Shown here one piece after another: positions 1 through 6,474 of a DNA stretch of 64,000 nucleotides. Within the stretch, counting starts at the first letter, position 1. Each line of letters begins with the position of its first letter. The notes below the pieces were generated by a model. It ran no database searches. It saw nothing but the letters and a program-made list of their open reading frames with translations, and was not told the origin of the DNA. The stretch covers positions 12,168 to 76,167 of the forward strand of contig JAZOUT010000117.1 of the NCBI GenBank assembly GCA_045658305.1, read 5' to 3'. A program made the position numbers and the translations under genes. The DNA is from Aphodosoma sp045658305. Its GTDB lineage: Bacteria; Bacteroidota; Bacteroidia; Bacteroidales; Paludibacteraceae.

Positions 1-529
1 CCCATGGGTAGAACCATTGTGTGAGTCGTTCGACGGTGTAGCGTAGGAACATTTTTTGTAGCAAGTCGGCTATGGTGTCGTTGGTTTTATACTCGTCGTT
101 CAATCGCTCTACTGTCACGCGCATCATATTGTGGATCTGTGCTGGGATGTGCATCACGTGTTCGTCGGCTGCGAGTGGGCGTTCTACTTCTACTGATACT
201 TCGCGTACTTCGGGTTCACGATTTTCTAGTGTTTGGATCTGAGCTTGGTAGGCTGAGAGTTGTTCTTCGAGCTCGGCGATGCGTGCTGTGGTGCGTTCGT
301 GCTGGAGTTGTGCAGCTTGTTGTAGCTCGGTGTGTTCGGCTGCCAGGCGCGAATGGTCGGACTTGATGGCGCGTAGTGCTTTGAGTTCTTCGCTGTCGGT
401 GTGCTCTGATTCGAGGGCGTCGAGCAGGGCAATGATGTTGGCTTCGGAGCCTGTGTTTTCTGGAAAATGAGTCTTGAGTCGGTCGTAAGTCTCTTCCGAC
501 ATTGAGAATGTTGCGGTTTTTCTTGACAT
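1..529 (-). CDS. Partial protein with RHH-like N-terminus and coiled coil
   Basis: The reading frame opens at ATG 529 (starting MSRKTATFSMSEETYDRL) and stays open to the left edge, giving at least 176 residues, so the C-terminus is missing. Residues 1-45 look like a ribbon-helix-helix unit: a short strand, then two helices. Residues 47-105 are rich in E, Q, A and L and should form a coiled coil. A further segment around 125-176 is conserved-looking but not recognised. It starts divergently from a rightward promoter at 555-587. Its position in a mobile element suggests a DNA-binding role in mobilisation, partition or regulation, but that is inference. Confidence 0.7.
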   Translation of the reverse strand, partial: MSRKTATFSMSEETYDRLKTHFPENTGSEANIIALLDALESEHTDSEELKALRAIKSDHSRLAAEHTELQQAAQLQHERTTARIAELEEQLSAYQAQIQTLENREPEVREVSVEVERPLAADEHVMHIPAQIHNMMRVTVERLNDEYKTNDTIADLLQKMFLRYTVERLTQWFYPW

Positions 530-554
530 AATTGTAATTTTTTAGTGATTATTG

Positions 555-587
555 TTGTGTATATCAATTTTTTGCATTAACTTTGCA
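555..587 (+). promoter_or_regulatory. Bacteroidota-type promoter for a rightward transcript
   Basis: The -7 element TAACTTTGCA lies at 578-587 and a TTG -33 element at 555-557, separated by 20 bases as in Bacteroides promoters. No coding sequence follows on the plus strand, so the expected product is the structured RNA at about 594-862. Confidence 0.6.
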
Positions 588-593
588 TCATAT

Positions 594-862
594 TATTTGA
601 CATATTAGTTTTTCATCCTTGTGCGATAGTGAGAGAGAAGACTTAGTTCATGACCCGTCGGTGAAACTCCGCACGTCCACTTGTTCGGTAGTGGTAGTAG
701 TAACTATTTAGCCCCGCCTGCGAAGACAGATCAACGATTTATCATCTGTTTAGTTGTAAGTGATGTAGGGACGTTGTAAACCTATACTGGCATCAGGCGG
801 TTGCCAGCTCTGGAAAACTACTTATTTTGAGGTAAGACTATTTTTTAGTTTTACCTCTTTTT
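594..862 (+). ncRNA. Candidate structured non-coding RNA of the mobile element
   Basis: The interval has its own promoter (555-587) and ends in an intrinsic terminator (829-862). It is richer in G and C than its surroundings and has no convincing reading frame. Visible pairings are 677-681 with 690-694, 726-731 with 744-749, 714-720 with 794-800 (CCGCCTG/CAGGCGG), and 673-678 with 769-774 (ACGTCC/GGACGT). The last two cross, which would form a pseudoknot. It matches none of tmRNA, RNase P RNA or SRP RNA as far as I can recall. The start is inferred from promoter spacing. It could instead act as an antisense or attenuator element for neighbouring genes. Confidence 0.5.
829..862 (+). terminator. 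Intrinsic terminator of the 594-862 transcript
   Basis: A 12-bp stem (GAGGTAAGACTA with TAGTTTTACCTC, one G-U pair) at 829-857 is followed by five T on the plus strand. It overlaps the last codons and stop of the convergent gene at 838-1290. No T-run follows on the minus strand, so it serves the rightward transcript. Confidence 0.7.
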
Positions 863-1290
863 GTTTTCATTCCGACCTCCCATAGTAGTTCATTATTCCT
901 TAAATCACGACGTGGTTGTGCTGTTTTTACTTCCCAAAAATGTCTCACGTTATCATAAAGTAGTTCTATACTCACAGTATCAGAATCTCTATCTTTATTG
1001 AGTTTTACTAATAACAATGATGATCCTTGATTGCTACGTATTTGAGAATAGTTATCTACTACCATTTTAACATAATCCAATGGAGTCATTGCCAATCTAT
1101 CTAATTCTGTTATATGATATTTAGCAATATGCTTAAAATGATTTGCATTAACCATTATATCTGCTGCTTTTACTCGTGCTAGTTCTGCAATACTACGTCT
1201 AATTCTACCTACCTTCACGTATCCATCAAAGGTAAATTGTTTCTTATCCGTTCTTTTAATCTGTTCTAGTTTAGTATTTTTCTTTTTCAT
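838..1290 (-). CDS. PBECR-like putative nuclease (possible toxin)
   Basis: This 150-residue basic protein has a core at about residues 46-128 with H51, H54 and H59 in an NANHFKHIAKYH segment, a later strand-rich part, and a closing FWEVKTAQP motif. That layout recalls the phage barnase/EndoU/colicin E5-D/RelE-like (PBECR) nuclease families, but I am not certain. The C-terminus is lysine-rich (KTKRGKTKK). Its start overlaps the end of the upstream gene by 20 bases, so the two are probably translationally coupled. A toxin role is inferred from size, basic charge and pairing. Confidence 0.6.
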   Translation of the reverse strand: MKKKNTKLEQIKRTDKKQFTFDGYVKVGRIRRSIAELARVKAADIMVNANHFKHIAKYHITELDRLAMTPLDYVKMVVDNYSQIRSNQGSSLLLVKLNKDRDSDTVSIELLYDNVRHFWEVKTAQPRRDLRNNELLWEVGMKTKRGKTKK

Positions 1291-1666
1291 ATAATAATTT
1301 TTTGTATTCTTGAAGAGCCCAGGCTACTCCATCCTTAAAACCTCTAATTAAACCTTGATCATAATCAGCCCAAGAAGCTACAGGGTGTTTCATTTTTTTT
1401 AGACGAAATTCAGCATTTTTTATAGAGTGATAATGAACTCTGCTTTTGCGAAAAATACCTTCTTCCAATGGTACTATTCTATCTATTTCATCAATTGTAT
1501 AACCCAACTCTTCTAAGCGCAATAATTCCGTTGCCCTCACATATTTTCTTTTTTTCTCGATTGTATAAAAATAATTGATTTCTCTCCTTGCATCAGAAAT
1601 CAATTCTGGTGTTAATTGGAGGAAAAAAATTTGTTTTTGTCTTTTATTCTTACGACACTTTTTCAT
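1271..1666 (-). CDS. Unknown protein, partner of the PBECR-like gene
   Basis: A 131-residue protein I do not recognise. It starts with a lysine/arginine-rich stretch, has a middle segment LRLEELGYTIDEIDRIVP that resembles a short helix-turn-helix or MerR-like helix pair, and a charged C-terminal helix. It is the first gene of a two-gene unit, and the downstream start lies inside its 3' end. Three phased direct repeats sit 11-42 bases upstream of its start and could be where it, or another regulator, binds. An antitoxin or autoregulator role is possible but unproven. Confidence 0.6.
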   Translation of the reverse strand: MKKCRKNKRQKQIFFLQLTPELISDARREINYFYTIEKKRKYVRATELLRLEELGYTIDEIDRIVPLEEGIFRKSRVHYHSIKNAEFRLKKMKHPVASWADYDQGLIRGFKDGVAWALQEYKKLLYEKEKY

Positions 1667-1676
1667 ATAGATAATT

Positions 1677-1708
1677 TAACTTGCCTGTAACTTGCCCAAT
1701 AACTTGCC
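1677..1708. repeat. Three phased direct repeats TAACTTGCC
   Basis: Exact copies of TAACTTGCC begin at 1677, 1688 and 1700, so they lie 11 and 12 bases apart on the same face of the helix, directly upstream of the gene starting at 1666. This looks like an operator or an iteron site. Confidence 0.6.
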
Positions 1709-1810
1709 ACCTTTCTCGCTACACTCTACAAACTACTGATTTATAATATTGTACTCCTTTGTAAACATTGTGTAAACAACAAAAAACATACTGTGTGCAA
1801 CTTGTTACTG

Positions 1811-1862
1811 ATGTGTACAAAATTGTATGCAATGTGTACAAAATTGTGTGCAATGTGCACAC
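1811..1862. repeat. 21-bp tandem repeat
   Basis: Two adjacent 21-base units at 1811-1831 and 1832-1852 share the core TGTGTACAAAATTGT and differ at one base. A third partial unit follows. The unit length equals two helical turns. The array lies in the 824-base gene-free stretch 1667-2490 and may be part of an origin or a binding array. Confidence 0.55.
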
Positions 1863-2110
1863 CGAACGAATCTCTTTGTTTGCCGACGGTGTACAACACA
1901 ACACACAACTGAAAAACAACAATACAAAAAAAAGAGTTATAAAAATTTGCCAGAGCCTCAGAGATCGTTTGTTTTTCCTACGAAGTTTTTTTTACCGTGA
2001 AGCGAGCTTATCAGTAAAGCTTCATCCTTGGCGGATGTTTCCCTACAAAGTTATAAAAACCAATTGTTTATAGCAAATTTTTTTGTCGATTTTCTGAATT
2101 ATGGGTAATT

Positions 2111-2148
2111 TTACGGTTGACTCCGTAAGATTACGGATAGTCCGTAAT
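2111..2148. promoter_or_regulatory. Two TTACGG...CCGTAA palindromes (putative operators)
   Basis: TTACGG-N6-CCGTAA lies at 2111-2128 and ATTACGGA-TAG-TCCGTAAT at 2130-2148. The same half-sites form the operators at 10,375-10,434 beside the XRE gene. Shared sites suggest that one regulator acts at both places. No gene starts directly next to these copies; the iteron-like array follows them. Confidence 0.6.
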
Positions 2149-2170
2149 GTTTTTACCAGTCAACACAATT

Positions 2171-2291
2171 TTGTAACCGCATTTGTAACTATTTTGTAAC
2201 CGAGTTGTAACCTTACAAATTAATCTTTATTAACTCTTTACCATTTTAGGTTACAAGGTTACAAAATAATTGTAATATTTTGGGGTTACAA
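2171..2291. repeat. Iteron-like TTGTAAC array (putative replication origin)
   Basis: Four TTGTAAC units begin at 2171, 2183, 2194 and 2205, spaced 11-12 bases. An AT-rich stretch follows, then three units in inverse orientation (GTTACAA) at 2250, 2258 and 2285. Such phased sites around an AT-rich segment resemble iteron origins of plasmids and replicating integrative elements, and the element encodes its own primase-helicase. A regulator binding array is the alternative. Confidence 0.5.
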
Positions 2292-2339
2292 AGGGGGAAA
2301 GTTGAAAAGATGGGGAAGATGAATCGATTTGATACCCCA

Positions 2340-2364
2340 CCGCACGCGAGTGCGGCGTGTTTTT
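2340..2364 (+). terminator. Possible rightward terminator
   Basis: CCGCAC-GCGA-GTGCGG hairpin at 2340-2355, followed after four bases by a T-run. No rightward gene precedes it, so if functional it would end an unrecognised transcript from the 1.7-2.3 kb region. Confidence 0.35.
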
Positions 2365-2410
2365 GTTACCAATTCGGCGTGAATCTTGTAAATTCAAGCG
2401 CAAAATGCAC

Positions 2411-2485
2411 AAAAAAAATGCCCCGACAACCAAATGTCGAGGCACACAAAAAAACTCCGCACATCCATCTAAAGGAGGTGCGGAG
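2411..2485 (-). terminator. Tandem intrinsic terminators after the PIN gene
   Basis: Two leftward hairpins with T-runs: CTCCGCAC/GTGCGGAG at 2455-2485 (run at 2448-2454), and TGCCCCGACA/TGTCGAGGCA at 2419-2444 (run at 2411-2418). The first resembles the terminator at 5946-5979 behind the DUF2335 gene. Confidence 0.75.
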
Positions 2486-2490
2486 GGGGA

Positions 2491-3009
2491 TTATATTATA
2501 GCTTCGCTAACATACTCTGCTATATCCATATCAGGCAATTTACTATCTTTCGATTTCACAGCAGCTACAAACTCTCTAGCTTCATCAATGCTCAATTTCC
2601 CTCGTTTTATAGCATAATGCAAAAAGTCATACGTTGTAAGATAAGTAATATTATTTTCAGCGCAATAATCTTTAATATCTTTCAAATTACTACTTCCTAA
2701 TACATCATGATTGAATTTACAATATGCCATACAGGCACTCTCACCTTTACCCCTGCTACGGAGAAGCATAGCAAACTCCTTCATCATATCGCCTGTAGGA
2801 TTAAATTCCACAATAGAAATATTTCTAAAGGTACTACTCATCCGATCAATATAAGATCTACAATCTTTAGATAACTCTTCGTGTACTTTAGAAAGAACTA
2901 TATGTTTATACTCTGAGAAAATTTCAGGCAACTTATGCAATAACCCACCTTTATAGAAATGGATAACAACATCGGCATCTAGCAGTATCTTAGTCTTCTT
3001 CATTGGCAC
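2491..3009 (-). CDS. PIN-domain ribonuclease-like protein
   Basis: A 172-residue protein whose start (KILLDADVVIHFYKGG) is a typical PIN strand with the first acidic residue. A conserved acidic position sits in RGKGESACMAY and a third in LTTYDFLHYA, in the order expected for metal-dependent PIN RNases. PIN proteins commonly act as toxins that cut RNA. It is the last gene of a three-gene operon and overlaps the ImmA/IrrE gene by about 20 bases. Translation may start at either of two nearby ATGs (3009 or 3003). Tandem terminators follow the stop codon. Confidence 0.8.
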   Translation of the reverse strand: MPMKKTKILLDADVVIHFYKGGLLHKLPEIFSEYKHIVLSKVHEELSKDCRSYIDRMSSTFRNISIVEFNPTGDMMKEFAMLLRSRGKGESACMAYCKFNHDVLGSSNLKDIKDYCAENNITYLTTYDFLHYAIKRGKLSIDEAREFVAAVKSKDSKLPDMDIAEYVSEAII

Positions 3010-3700
3010 CTATTTGATTTAATAGTTCTACGTAATGACCCTCTGAAATCTTTTCATCATCAAATAAGCGTCGTGCAATAGTCCCAAAATCGCCAATAAA
3101 CATATCTTCGTTACCTTTTTTATACAAAGATAAATCATATCCATGTTCTCTAGCCGATTGCATTGGCGAAACTGATTTCAACACTTCAAATTGCCCCTTC
3201 TTTAATAATTTTAATTTATCTAATCTCACCAAAAGAGCTAAACGCGACACTGAAAAATATTGTTCAAGACGAATAATAGTAGCCAACGAGATTTGTTTTT
3301 CTCGCAACTCTTCTGTAGGAATAATTTTATAAATTCCCTCTACTGGCATCAAAAATGCGCTCGCAAATAAATCGGCATTATATTCTTCTGGTGACTTTCC
3401 GTTAGTGCATAAATGTGGTTTGGGATTATCTTCAAGATAAAGGTGATATAATTCATGGGCAATTGTGAAATGTTGTCTGCCACGCATATTATTTGAATTG
3501 ATCAACATAAATTTATAATCACCACACTTCAACGAAAGACCATAAGCATCTATAGACATAGGTCTATAAGCGGTCAATATGTTCTCCTTGCGCAATATGG
3601 TTTTCGTATGAATAGGTCCATCCAAACTCAACCCCAAATCAGAACGCAATTTTTTGGCCAAATTCTCAGCCTCATCCAAAGTAATTTTCTTTACACTCAT
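2990..3700 (-). CDS. ImmA/IrrE family metallopeptidase
   Basis: A 236-residue protein with the zinc motif HELYH in FTIAHELYHLYLE, and a downstream glutamate in EEYNADLFASAFLMP as third ligand. This is the standard ImmA/IrrE layout. Family members cleave XRE-type repressors in response to damage or infection. It overlaps the XRE gene by 4 bases (ATGA) and the PIN gene by 20, so the three are translationally coupled. The natural reading is that it cleaves the upstream XRE repressor and so releases the operon, including the PIN effector. Confidence 0.9.
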   Translation of the reverse strand: MSVKKITLDEAENLAKKLRSDLGLSLDGPIHTKTILRKENILTAYRPMSIDAYGLSLKCGDYKFMLINSNNMRGRQHFTIAHELYHLYLEDNPKPHLCTNGKSPEEYNADLFASAFLMPVEGIYKIIPTEELREKQISLATIIRLEQYFSVSRLALLVRLDKLKLLKKGQFEVLKSVSPMQSAREHGYDLSLYKKGNEDMFIGDFGTIARRLFDDEKISEGHYVELLNQIGANEED

Positions 3701-4029
3701 TTATTCAACAACTTTTGCATTTTAAGATAATTTTTTACTAAGCCTTTGAATTGAGCTATTTGCTCAGCATCTTCTTGCGAAATATCGTTAATACGAAAAG
3801 CACAAATAATCAAATCCTCTTCTGAGGCTTGTTCATTAAACATAGCACTCAATTCGCAACCAAAAAAATCAGCAACTTTTTCCAAATGATTTAACGGCAT
3901 TTCTCGTTCGCCTAACTCATAATTAGAATATGCAGAACGACCTATACCTAACAAACTCGCAATAACATCTTGGGTACATCCCGATGCTTCCCTGAATCTT
4001 TTAAGGTTCTGCGCAATAATCTCTTTCAT
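3697..4029 (-). CDS. XRE-family transcriptional regulator
   Basis: A 110-residue protein with a Cro/cI helix-turn-helix at about residues 5-60 (TQDVIASLLGIGRSAYSNYE), followed by a short acidic helical tail. It is the first gene of the XRE/ImmA-IrrE/PIN operon and overlaps the next gene by 4 bases. A Bacteroidota promoter lies about 40 bases upstream. It probably represses its own operon and is the likely substrate of the ImmA/IrrE protease. Confidence 0.9.
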   Translation of the reverse strand: MKEIIAQNLKRFREASGCTQDVIASLLGIGRSAYSNYELGEREMPLNHLEKVADFFGCELSAMFNEQASEEDLIICAFRINDISQEDAEQIAQFKGLVKNYLKMQKLLNK

Positions 4030-4065
4030 AGTAGTTTCTTTAGTTTAGTAATTTAGTTAATGCGT

Positions 4066-4075
4066 GGCAAAGTTA
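4066..4075 (-). promoter_or_regulatory. Promoter -7 element of the XRE/ImmA/PIN operon
   Basis: TAACTTTGCC reads leftward 37-46 bases before the XRE start and matches the Bacteroidota TAnnTTTG consensus. Confidence 0.6.
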
Positions 4076-4131
4076 CAACTTTTTTTCAAAATATACAATA
4101 TTTTGCCACACTTTATTTTCCATACATACAA

Positions 4132-4157
4132 ATAATGCGCCACGATGGGCGCATTAT
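4132..4157 (-). terminator. Hairpin downstream of the 4179-5308 operon
   Basis: A perfect 10-bp stem (ATAATGCGCC with GGCGCATTAT) with a 6-base loop lies 22 bases past the stop at 4179. It is followed leftward by only a short T stretch, so its efficiency is uncertain. Confidence 0.45.
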
Positions 4158-4178
4158 CTATTATCAATAATCACTACA

Positions 4179-4388
4179 CTACTTCTTCAGCGTCATCACA
4201 TCGCCATACAGCTTGATGGCACCATCGAGGAGCGACACCACGCGCGAGCGGAACTCTTGCAACTCTCCTATCGAATTGAATTCGTAATATTCATCGCCAA
4301 TGTTGAGCGAGAAATATGGTCGGTCGAGGTCATTGCCCAAGAAACGAGTTTCCATATCTATATCGAGGTCTAAAACTTTCTTTTTCAT
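4179..4388 (-). CDS. Small unknown protein
   Basis: A 69-residue acidic protein, not recognised. A pattern of short strands (YFSLNIGDEYYEFNSIGELQEF) followed by a helix suggests a small alpha/beta fold. It is the last gene of a three-gene leftward unit, 12 bases after the preceding gene. No signal peptide or membrane segment is visible. Confidence 0.6.
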   Translation of the reverse strand: MKKKVLDLDIDMETRFLGNDLDRPYFSLNIGDEYYEFNSIGELQEFRSRVVSLLDGAIKLYGDVMTLKK

Positions 4389-4400
4389 AGTATCAAAAAT

Positions 4401-5084
4401 TTAATTAGTTTCACAATTCTGTTTATACCACTCCACAGCCTCTGTTCTGATAGCAATCCACTTCTCTTTCTCTTCCGAACGTAGTTCTATGCGATAGAAC
4501 ACATTTTCAACATCATGCCAACTATCCACCCAGCCTTCAGACGTATAGTGATATATGCTACTATTCTTTCCGCGCATATCCTCCAATCTCTCGAGATACT
4601 CCTCATAGAAAGGCTGACTCTTGAGCCAATCGCGATACTTTGGCGATGGATGTTTCTCTGGCACCACAGCCTTCAACCGATTGATAGTAGTATGCGCTGC
4701 CTCCAGTTCGGCAATCACAACATCGAGGTCAGTAGCATAAAAAACAAAATGATTAATCATACGCTCCATATCAATCCAAACATGCCCGTAGAGTTCTACG
4801 CTCAAACGACAATCCCACACCTTCATGCCAAGGCTTAAAGGAGCATCACGGCGGTCACTTTCCACAGTCCAAGCATCTATCACCTTCTCATAGCTCTCCC
4901 ACAACTTAGCGCGTCTCTTGAGCCAAAGCTGCGCGTAGCGAAGTTCACCAATAATCACCTCAAGGTCCTCATACGGAATCAAGCAAGGCGAACCATTCAA
5001 CCCACCGAACCAATAGGAGCAACGCATATCGACCATAAAGCGACCAGTTGCACTTTCCACCTTCACGTTACTTACTATTTTCAT
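4401..5084 (-). CDS. Unknown protein of mobile-element operon
   Basis: A 227-residue soluble protein rich in tryptophan, tyrosine and acidic residues, not recognised. It may contain two similar halves: 'VESATGRFMVDMRCSYWFGG' near the start and 'LSLGMKVWDCRLSVELYGHV' near residue 85, each followed by a helix reading E-V-I-x-E-L or V-V-I-A-E-L. That suggests an internal duplication. Its start overlaps the stop of the preceding gene by 4 bases, and the small gene at 4179 follows 12 bases downstream. Confidence 0.6.
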   Translation of the reverse strand: MKIVSNVKVESATGRFMVDMRCSYWFGGLNGSPCLIPYEDLEVIIGELRYAQLWLKRRAKLWESYEKVIDAWTVESDRRDAPLSLGMKVWDCRLSVELYGHVWIDMERMINHFVFYATDLDVVIAELEAAHTTINRLKAVVPEKHPSPKYRDWLKSQPFYEEYLERLEDMRGKNSSIYHYTSEGWVDSWHDVENVFYRIELRSEEKEKWIAIRTEAVEWYKQNCETN

Positions 5085-5308
5085 ACCGCAAGCCCCTCCC
5101 CTGACTGAAGTTCTTGGATGTTGAGCGAGAAAGCCACGCCGTCAACGACGAACGACAACGAACGTTCGATGTGCGAAGCACTGGCAGAACCTGCCACCTT
5201 TGTTTGTTGGGAAACTTGCGCTGCGAGCGAGCGGAATAGATAGGCAATAGCGCGAGGATTCAATTCCCCCTCCTTGCCTGTGCGAAGTGTCAATTTTTTT
5301 TGTTTCAT
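5081..5308 (-). CDS. Small unknown protein with regulated leader
   Basis: A 75-residue protein, not recognised, with a basic N-terminus (KQKKLTLRTGKEGELNPR), a central helix and a C-terminal strand-rich part. It is the first gene of a three-gene operon, overlapping the next by 4 bases. Its ATG sits at the edge of an 18-base inverted repeat, and a leader of about 225 bases with an internal terminator lies upstream. That indicates post-transcriptional control of the whole operon. Confidence 0.6.
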   Translation of the reverse strand: MKQKKLTLRTGKEGELNPRAIAYLFRSLAAQVSQQTKVAGSASASHIERSLSFVVDGVAFSLNIQELQSGEGLAV

Positions 5309-5535
5309 ATCACGATAAGTTTAGCATTATAGGCAGAATACAAAATCGGCTGCCATTTCCGAGTCGCTAAACTTACCGTGATATTACTCCGAAGAGCCTA
5401 TTACGTGGAAATGACAGCCGAAGCCGTATGATATGATATGTGTATCCTAAGGGGGAAAATAAAAAAGCCCCATTGAGAACCAATGAGCCATTATCCGAGA
5501 CTCTCGCGGGTAACATCAGTTACAGTAAGTTTAGC
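5308..5535 (-). promoter_or_regulatory. Leader RNA with mutually exclusive pairings and internal terminator
   Basis: Read leftward from the promoter, the leader has these segments: A'' (5535-5525), an intrinsic terminator (5489-5456), C' (5419-5408), B' (about 5403-5396), A' (5383-5366), C (5360-5348), B (about 5334-5326) and A (5325-5308, reaching the ATG). A' is complementary to A over about 18 bases and to A'' over 11-13 bases. C' pairs C over 13 bases with one mismatch, and B' pairs B over about 6. Because the order is C'B'A'CBA, the pairs cross and cannot all form in one simple fold. This looks like a switch, or alternatively a set of operator copies. Confidence 0.5.
5456..5489 (-). terminator. 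Leader terminator (attenuator candidate)
   Basis: Leftward hairpin built on CATTG/CAATG plus flanking C-G pairs (5467-5489), followed by a run of T (5456-5466 complement). It lies between the promoter at 5539-5548 and the gene start at 5308, the place expected for an attenuator. Confidence 0.5.
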
Positions 5536-5538
5536 GAT

Positions 5539-5548
5539 GGCAAAGGTA
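5539..5548 (-). promoter_or_regulatory. Promoter -7 element for the 4179-5308 operon
   Basis: TACCTTTGCC reads leftward, matching TAnnTTTG. The expected start site coincides with the A'' repeat. The remaining stretch 5549-5945 is AT-rich and holds no gene I can support, only a short dispersed-repeat fragment near 5893-5912. Confidence 0.6.
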
Positions 5549-5945
5549 GAACATTTTTTTCAATCCCGCAATAGGTCGCCACAATATTTAACAAAGTTTA
5601 ACCTTTCACACCACCAAGGGCGTATGTTTTTTCCATTTTACCACCCTATTTTGCAAAAATTTTACAAAAACAGCACTCTATTAGCGATTTATCAGCAATT
5701 AAAGGGCGATATAAGAGCAATTTAAGAGCACCTATATTTGCTAATTTTGCCGAAATTAGCCAATATTATCTATTTGCAAAGCAAATCCATTGCCCTTATT
5801 TTTTCCACATAACAACCTATAGCATAAGCAATTATTCGTTTGCCGACAAATAAGCAAAAATCCCCACCCTTATTTTCCCTATTCCCTGTTCCCTATTCCC
5901 TACCTTCAAGCAACCCATGCCGACCAAGACTGCCACACCAGGCAC

Positions 5946-5979
5946 AAAAAAATCCGCATCTCTTCGAGGGAGGTGCGGA
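5946..5979 (-). terminator. Terminator after the DUF2335 gene
   Basis: TCCGCA/TGCGGA hairpin at 5953-5979 with a leftward T-run at 5946-5952, just past the stop codon at 5986. Its arm and flank resemble the terminator behind the PIN gene at 2448-2485. Confidence 0.65.
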
Positions 5980-5985
5980 GGAGGA

Positions 5986-6474
5986 TTATTCGTCTATTTT
6001 ATCTAATTTATCGGGCTTGGTTGGTTTTGCTCCTAAAACAAAAATACTTGCAACACCTAACAAAGTAGTAGTTCCTAAAATTGCTGCCAAAGTAATATGC
6101 CCTTTGAAAATCAAAAGAACAACTATTCCTAAAATACACAAGACTATCAAAAAGCCCAAAATCATACCAGTATTTTTCTGAGTCAAAGTGCGATTAACAA
6201 TAATCGACTCCATACTCGTTCTATGATTGAGTTGTTTTTCTGACATAGAAATAATTCTATCTGCAGCTCCAGGTAGAATTTCTTCATAACCTCTTAAAAG
6301 TTCTGGAGGTGGTATTGGCCCACTAAATGTGGTTATTTTTGTTATTCCTGCAAGAATAATTTCTTGTTTGTCTTTAGGTAGGGTTTCGATCACCGTCCTC
6401 ATCTCATCAGAAACAACCTCTGGTATTATTACTTCAGAATTGTCTGACTTTTTATTTGCTGACTGTTGTTTCAT
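5986..6474 (-). CDS. DUF2335 membrane protein
   Basis: A 162-residue protein with the DUF2335 signature FSGPIPPPELLRGYEEILPG (about residues 50-70), a following helix (ADRIISMSEKQLNHR), then two transmembrane segments at about 104-124 and 127-148 and a lysine-rich tail. DUF2335 proteins occur in phages and mobile elements and have no established function. Its start overlaps the preceding gene by 4 bases. Topology predicts both termini in the cytoplasm. Confidence 0.8.
   Translation of the reverse strand: MKQQSANKKSDNSEVIIPEVVSDEMRTVIETLPKDKQEIILAGITKITTFSGPIPPPELLRGYEEILPGAADRIISMSEKQLNHRTSMESIIVNRTLTQKNTGMILGFLIVLCILGIVVLLIFKGHITLAAILGTTTLLGVASIFVLGAKPTKPDKLDKIDE

Noticed and set aside
226..567. 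Reading frame of 113 codons on the minus strand
   Set aside because: It overlaps in another frame the coiled-coil gene that begins at 529 and runs off the edge; its composition (Ser/Thr/Pro/Asn-rich) is that of a shadow frame.
594..862. Group II intron, retron msr-msd, tmRNA or RNase P RNA
   Set aside because: No reverse transcriptase nearby and none of the recognisable core motifs (domain V, tRNA-like end, GAGGAAAGTC block) are seen.
1811..1862. Tandem 21-base repeats as a CRISPR array
   Set aside because: Units are adjacent without spacers, too few, and no cas genes are present.
1719..1922. 67-codon minus-strand frame, cysteine-rich
   Set aside because: It is the translation of the repeat array; no ribosome-binding site or family resemblance.
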